Below, in pieces: positions 60,677 through 64,000 of a DNA stretch of 64,000 bases (positions are counted from its first letter, which is position 1; each line of letters begins with the position of its first letter). The stretch comes from Sphingomonas sp. PP-CE-1G-424. Lineage in GTDB: Bacteria > Pseudomonadota > Alphaproteobacteria > Sphingomonadales > Sphingomonadaceae. The translations under genes were made by a program, and so were the position numbers. A model generated the notes under the pieces. The model saw nothing but the letters and a program-made list of their open reading frames with translations. It did no database searches and was not told the DNA's origin. Location of the stretch: positions 620,001-684,000 of the forward strand of contig NZ_SLXW01000002.1 of NCBI RefSeq assembly GCF_004341085.1. The letters run 5' to 3'.

Positions 60677-61972
60677 TCAGACTTCCGAACCGTATGGCGC
60701 TGATGACGCAATACGAGTCTTCAGAGCGTCCGGACCGTCGATGGCGGCCAGCTCGACCAGTTCCTCGAACGCCTTCTCGTTAGCTAGCAAGGCCATGCAT
60801 GTTCGCCCAAGGCCCGACGGCTTCACCCCTTTGGCGAACTGCGACGCCCAATCATAGCGCGCCTCGCCGGCGCGCACCGCATTATAGTGAGCCGCGAAAT
60901 GCTCGCCGTAGAAGGTCGCGAGTAGGTTGGCTGCCCGGTCGACGGGCGCGGGGTGGGAAGGCGAGGCTGCGGGCGATGCCAGCTCCAGTATCTCGAAAAA
61001 CTCGCAGATCGAGGCAATCCGGACCGTTTCGCGGTGCGTCGGCGTCTGGCGCTTCGGCACAAAATTGATATTGTCAGTCGTCTGCGGAGTCATGCCGGGC
61101 GCGCTGTCGCTGGTGGTGCGGCTCTTCCAAATTGGGTCCGGCGCCAGGAGAGTATCGGTCAGCGACCGCCGCAGGGTAAGCGCGAATCCAATCATATCGG
61201 CGCAATATTCGGCTCGGTGGTCCGCTGATCCGAAACTTTCATGGAGTGTATTGGCCAGCATCGAACGCAGTAGATAGTCGGACAGGAGATGACCGATCTC
61301 ATGGGCGACGAGAAAGGCTTCCTGAATGTCCAGCATGACGGTGACCGCAGCAGCGCGGTCTAGATCGAGTAGCAGTAAGGGGCCGCGGGGATCGCCATGC
61401 CTGAAGGCCTCGACTACCTCGTCGCGCATACCGCGTACAATGTCGGGAGTCAGATCGGCGGCAGGCATGCGGTTGCAATACTCAACCACGCTCGGGTCTG
61501 TTTCGGCGAACAGCAGCTTCTTCATCTTGTTGAGGAAAGTCATGAACGCGGTCGTGACGATTACGGCGTAACTGCCATGGCCGGAAGCGTAGACCGCGCC
61601 CTCGATTGTGAAGGAGGGTACGCCGCGGACACTAACATGCGCCGCGCAGAAGCGCTGAAATGCCGTCGGCGTATGCGTCAATAATTCGCCGTAGAAGCGC
61701 TCAACGAGCTGTATGAGGCCCTGTCCGCCGCCGCTTTGCTCGAAGCCGTCGGCATCGAGCGGATAGCCATAACGCGCCTGCCGCTCGACCAGTAAATCGC
61801 GCACGCCCATCGGGTCGGTGTCGTCGAGCGGTCCGCGCCAAAAGCCTCGGGCGATGCGGTCGGCAAACTGGTCGGGCGTCTCAGGCGCGTCTGACAATGC
61901 CCCACCCTCCGAAGCACCGGTGGCCCGTGAAGCGTCCGGCGCTGTCATCGAAAGGAACTCCACGCTGGCCAT
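60677..61972 (-). CDS. HEXXH metallopeptidase-like protein
   Basis: The 431-residue protein has HEIGH at 224-228 and, 27 residues on, EYCAD (255-259), the ExxxD-type third-ligand block of M48-like gluzincins. An acid-rich N-terminus and a variable region in the middle are without recognised domains. It lacks signal peptide and membrane helix. It is upstream of nothing else on this strand except the partner gene at 62030-62701, from which it is 57 bp away. A second start at 61948 is possible. Confidence 0.65.
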   Translation of the reverse strand: MASVEFLSMTAPDASRATGASEGGALSDAPETPDQFADRIARGFWRGPLDDTDPMGVRDLLVERQARYGYPLDADGFEQSGGGQGLIQLVERFYGELLTHTPTAFQRFCAAHVSVRGVPSFTIEGAVYASGHGSYAVIVTTAFMTFLNKMKKLLFAETDPSVVEYCNRMPAADLTPDIVRGMRDEVVEAFRHGDPRGPLLLLDLDRAAAVTVMLDIQEAFLVAHEIGHLLSDYLLRSMLANTLHESFGSADHRAEYCADMIGFALTLRRSLTDTLLAPDPIWKSRTTSDSAPGMTPQTTDNINFVPKRQTPTHRETVRIASICEFFEILELASPAASPSHPAPVDRAANLLATFYGEHFAAHYNAVRAGEARYDWASQFAKGVKPSGLGRTCMALLANEKAFEELVELAAIDGPDALKTRIASSAPYGSEV

Positions 61973-62029
61973 ATGAGTGGAAGACGCCTGCGCTGCGCAC
62001 GCTGCGCAGGAATGAAGGCTGGTCGAAGT

Positions 62030-62701
62030 TCATGCCGGTTGCAGGTCGAGCTGATCGGCGTCGGAGATTATGAGGCGCTCGATCAGTTGGTAGCGCCTGA
62101 TGCCGGCGCCCTTGATCATCCCGATCGCTTCGAGTTTGTTGAGCGCGTTCGTCAGTTTCGCTGGGCTGAAACCGGCATTGCCGTAGGTCGCTTCGACGTC
62201 GACGATCCGCGCAACGAGCGCATCGACCTCGACCAGCCGAAAGTTATGTTCGAGCTTCGCTTCGCGCCATGCCAAGTCGAGCGTGACGGCTTCGTCGAGC
62301 CCAAAAGACGTAACCAGCGGTTTCGCCCGGCCGGTCAGTGCGAGCATGATGGCCACCAGTGCACCCGCGCCAGCCCAGCTAGGCAACGCTCCGGCGGCGA
62401 CGAGCCCGGCGAGCGTCCCGCCACTCGTAAGGACCGCGCCGCTAAGGCCAAGCGCGCCCAATCTGTCGCGCGTGAAATTGCCTAGCTTGACGCTGTAGAA
62501 GCGTTGCTCGTTAAAGCGCAGGATACCGAAACCGCGCCGGTGGGCATCGCACATTCCGATATGATCTGACATCTGCTTGCGAGCGATGCTGACGCAGAGG
62601 GCCAGACCTTGGCTAATCGTATCAAGCTGCTCCTCGCGGAGCGAATTAGTCTCCAAGCCCGCCATGTCGGCGAGCATCAGCGCCAGTTCGTGGTGAGTCA
62701 C
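62030..62701 (-). CDS. Two-helix membrane protein with C-terminal winged-helix-like domain
   Basis: The 223-residue protein has two hydrophobic stretches (about 84-104 and 108-126) in the middle, after a cytoplasmic helical part, and a C-terminal part (FSPAKLTNALNKLEAIGMIKGAGIRRYQL) that resembles a winged helix. It is the first gene of the probable two-gene unit with the metallopeptidase. The function is unknown; the pair could sense and process a membrane or phage signal. Confidence 0.55.
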   Translation of the reverse strand: MTHHELALMLADMAGLETNSLREEQLDTISQGLALCVSIARKQMSDHIGMCDAHRRGFGILRFNEQRFYSVKLGNFTRDRLGALGLSGAVLTSGGTLAGLVAAGALPSWAGAGALVAIMLALTGRAKPLVTSFGLDEAVTLDLAWREAKLEHNFRLVEVDALVARIVDVEATYGNAGFSPAKLTNALNKLEAIGMIKGAGIRRYQLIERLIISDADQLDLQPA

Positions 62702-62961
62702 GCGGTTCCCCTTCTTGCCAATCTAACGCGCAACACCGACCAAGGGAACGTCGGCCTGTCTCGAGCGAGGACTTCGCTGGCCACGAAGATTAAAAACGAA
62801 CAGATGGTAGAACGGCCGTTCGCCACCGTCCCCGGGAACGACCGCTTCGTCCCACTTGACGACCGTCCGCTTGTCGACCTGCTTGCCTGGTCGACGCTTG
62901 CGGCGTCGATTAATATAGGACGCGGCTTGCCCGGTTCGTTGAACCCTGGCTAACTACGACG
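62702..62961. promoter_or_regulatory. Divergent intergenic region of the metallopeptidase pair and the GAF gene
   Basis: The 260 bp between diverging genes probably carry both promoters. A plus-strand ORF at 62609-62953 overlaps the upstream gene on the other strand and has no features. No palindrome or strong promoter pair stands out by eye. Confidence 0.35.
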
Positions 62962-63963
62962 ATGAGCGTTTTCGACCACTTAGAGGAAAGGCTGCGTGAA
63001 AATCGCAGCGGCGTTCAGAAGAAGCTGACCGATCGCGTAAAGACGCTGGAGCGCGGGCGACCTTGGTTGATCGGCATCGGCGTGATTGCTGCCGGCGTCG
63101 CCGCCCTGTCGAGGCTTTTTCCGGGCTCGGCCGGGACGGTTATGGCGATCGTGGGAGCAATGGTCGCTGGATTGAGCGGATTGGCGGTGGCTGCATTCGA
63201 CTTCAAGAAGCTGGAGCTTTCCGCCGATCTGACCAAGGTTGAAGGCCTCGCGGAGGCGGCCATCGCCGAGGGGCGGGATTCAATGGCGAGGCTGGCGGCT
63301 TGCGAGTTGAATCAGCGGCAACTCGATAAGCGTCGCGTGCACCGGCTAACTGCCGTCGCCGACATGCGCGAGATGACCGAGCAGTGTCTGGCGAGCGGGT
63401 TGGGAGCAAGCACGTCGGCCGAGGCGGTCCTCAAGGTTGCGGCTCGCAACATCGACGGCGCGATTGGCTTCGATTCTGCCGAGTACTGGACGTTGTCTGT
63501 GTTCGAAGTTCAGGACGACGAACTGGTCCGGATAGCGGCGGCATGGGCCGACCGGGCGGGAGAACAAACGGCCGGTCGGTCCTGGACGAGGGGTGAGGGT
63601 TACTCCGGAGTCGCATGGCGTGACGGTGCCGAGGTGATCGAGGAAGACACCTCCGATCCTCGTGCAACGCGGCGGTATCCGGTCGCGGGCGAGAGATTGC
63701 GGGAATACGACGCCGAACGGTATCGTTCCGTGGCAGCAGTCCCGATCTTCGCGGGTCCCGATCAGCGGATCTGGGGCGTGGCCACGGCTACTAGCGACAG
63801 GCTTGGTCGATTCAAGGATGAGCCTCCGCAGGGCGAAGTCCAGGCAGTCGACATGATCCGGGACGTGGCTGGGATTATGGCGCTTCTGGCGGTCGCGGAT
63901 GCGCAGAGGGGGTCCGAGGGCGTTTCAGTCGACTTTTCTGAAAGCGAGAGAAATTCGGTTTGA
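62962..63963 (+). CDS. Membrane protein with GAF domain
   Basis: The 333-residue protein has a charged N-terminus, two hydrophobic helices (about 35-53 and 60-78), a coiled-coil-like stretch and a C-terminal GAF domain at about 125-310 (SVFEVQDDELVRIAAAWAD, GYSGVAWRDG, and VPIFAGPDQRIWGVATATSD). GAF domains bind nucleotides or small ligands, so this is a likely membrane sensor. It is complete: the stop is at 63963. The region after it (63964-64000) is too short to judge. Confidence 0.65.
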   Translation: MSVFDHLEERLRENRSGVQKKLTDRVKTLERGRPWLIGIGVIAAGVAALSRLFPGSAGTVMAIVGAMVAGLSGLAVAAFDFKKLELSADLTKVEGLAEAAIAEGRDSMARLAACELNQRQLDKRRVHRLTAVADMREMTEQCLASGLGASTSAEAVLKVAARNIDGAIGFDSAEYWTLSVFEVQDDELVRIAAAWADRAGEQTAGRSWTRGEGYSGVAWRDGAEVIEEDTSDPRATRRYPVAGERLREYDAERYRSVAAVPIFAGPDQRIWGVATATSDRLGRFKDEPPQGEVQAVDMIRDVAGIMALLAVADAQRGSEGVSVDFSESERNSV

Positions 63964-64000
63964 AGGTGCTTTTCGTGCAGCAACGCGTTATATGATGATC

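Larger units (their letters stand above)
49848..64000. mobile_element. Genomic island integrated at tRNA-Leu(CAA), left part
   Basis: A tyrosine integrase gene starts 159 bp after tRNA-Leu(CAA) and reads away from it, the usual layout of tRNA-targeted islands. All genes from here to the window edge are accessory types: a replication-protein-like gene, metallopeptidases, a DNA methyltransferase, an abiV-like remnant, hypothetical membrane proteins. Codon and base use is more AT-rich at about 55.3-60.2 kb than in the core. The right end and the second attachment site lie outside the window. The left boundary is placed in the tRNA 3' end. Confidence 0.8.

Noticed and set aside
62609-62953. A 114-codon plus-strand ORF in the divergent intergenic region
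   Set aside because: It overlaps the membrane-protein gene on the opposite strand and shows no domain; the region is better read as promoter space.

Overview
The window reads as a high-GC alphaproteobacterial chromosome, most likely Sphingomonadales (Sphingomonas or a close relative). The reasons are the gene orders rpsT-dnaA, secB next to a TimA/Tim44-like gene, ubiE-ubiB-coaBC-dut and rpmH-rnpA-yidD-yidC-engB, a class II DAHP synthase, and GC-rich intergenic palindromes of a kind common in this group. This rests on protein and gene-order recognition, not on a database search.

Layout. 1-4.6 kb: housekeeping and hypothetical genes (partial thpR, a Bax-inhibitor-1 family membrane protein, a transglutaminase-like protein, an extensin-like protein, a Nudix hydrolase). 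4.9-14.7 kb: a LacI-type regulator diverges from a tightly packed catabolic operon (MFS permease, three sugar isomerase/epimerase-like TIM barrels, a Gfo/Idh/MocA oxidoreductase, cytochrome c, a DUF1080 protein, a gluconate-dehydrogenase-subunit-3-like protein and a GMC oxidoreductase). Its content fits periplasmic oxidation of glycosides at C3, cleavage of the 3-keto-glycoside, and uptake and processing of the products. 14.8-49.7 kb: core genome, with tRNA-Glu, aroG, cysS, rpsU, wecBC, galU, moeB, dut, coaBC, ubiB, ubiE, mutM, rpsT, dnaA, trpS, murJ, secB, mltA, dapE, engB, yidC, yidD, rnpA, rpmH and yifB. Operon ends here are marked by long GC-rich palindromes, two of which share an identical 39-bp stretch in opposite orientation.

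49.8-64 kb: a genomic island begins at the 3' end of tRNA-Leu(CAA), with a P4-type tyrosine integrase just downstream, and continues beyond the window. It carries a replication-protein-like winged-helix gene, a zinc metallopeptidase next to a lipoprotein and a stop-interrupted ORF, and about 1 kb of repeat-bearing DNA without a convincing gene. Next comes a four-gene run with overlapping ends: a D12-class adenine methyltransferase, a two-helix membrane protein with a degenerate phospholipase-D half-domain, a beta-RFAP-synthase/GHMP-like protein, and a fusion of a Ham1-like nucleotide pyrophosphatase with a P-loop kinase and a C-terminal winged-helix-like region. Downstream lie an abiV-like abortive-infection gene interrupted by one in-frame TGA, a second HEXXH metallopeptidase with a membrane partner, and a divergent membrane-GAF protein.

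The four-gene run at 55.4-59.9 kb is the best candidate for an undescribed system: its parts suggest coupled nucleotide chemistry, DNA methylation and a membrane effector, but that reading is inference. Two other points deserve attention. rnpA has no ordinary start codon where its conserved N-terminus begins, and rpmH lies entirely inside an upstream extension of the rnpA frame. The rnpA C-terminus also runs into a palindromic repeat.
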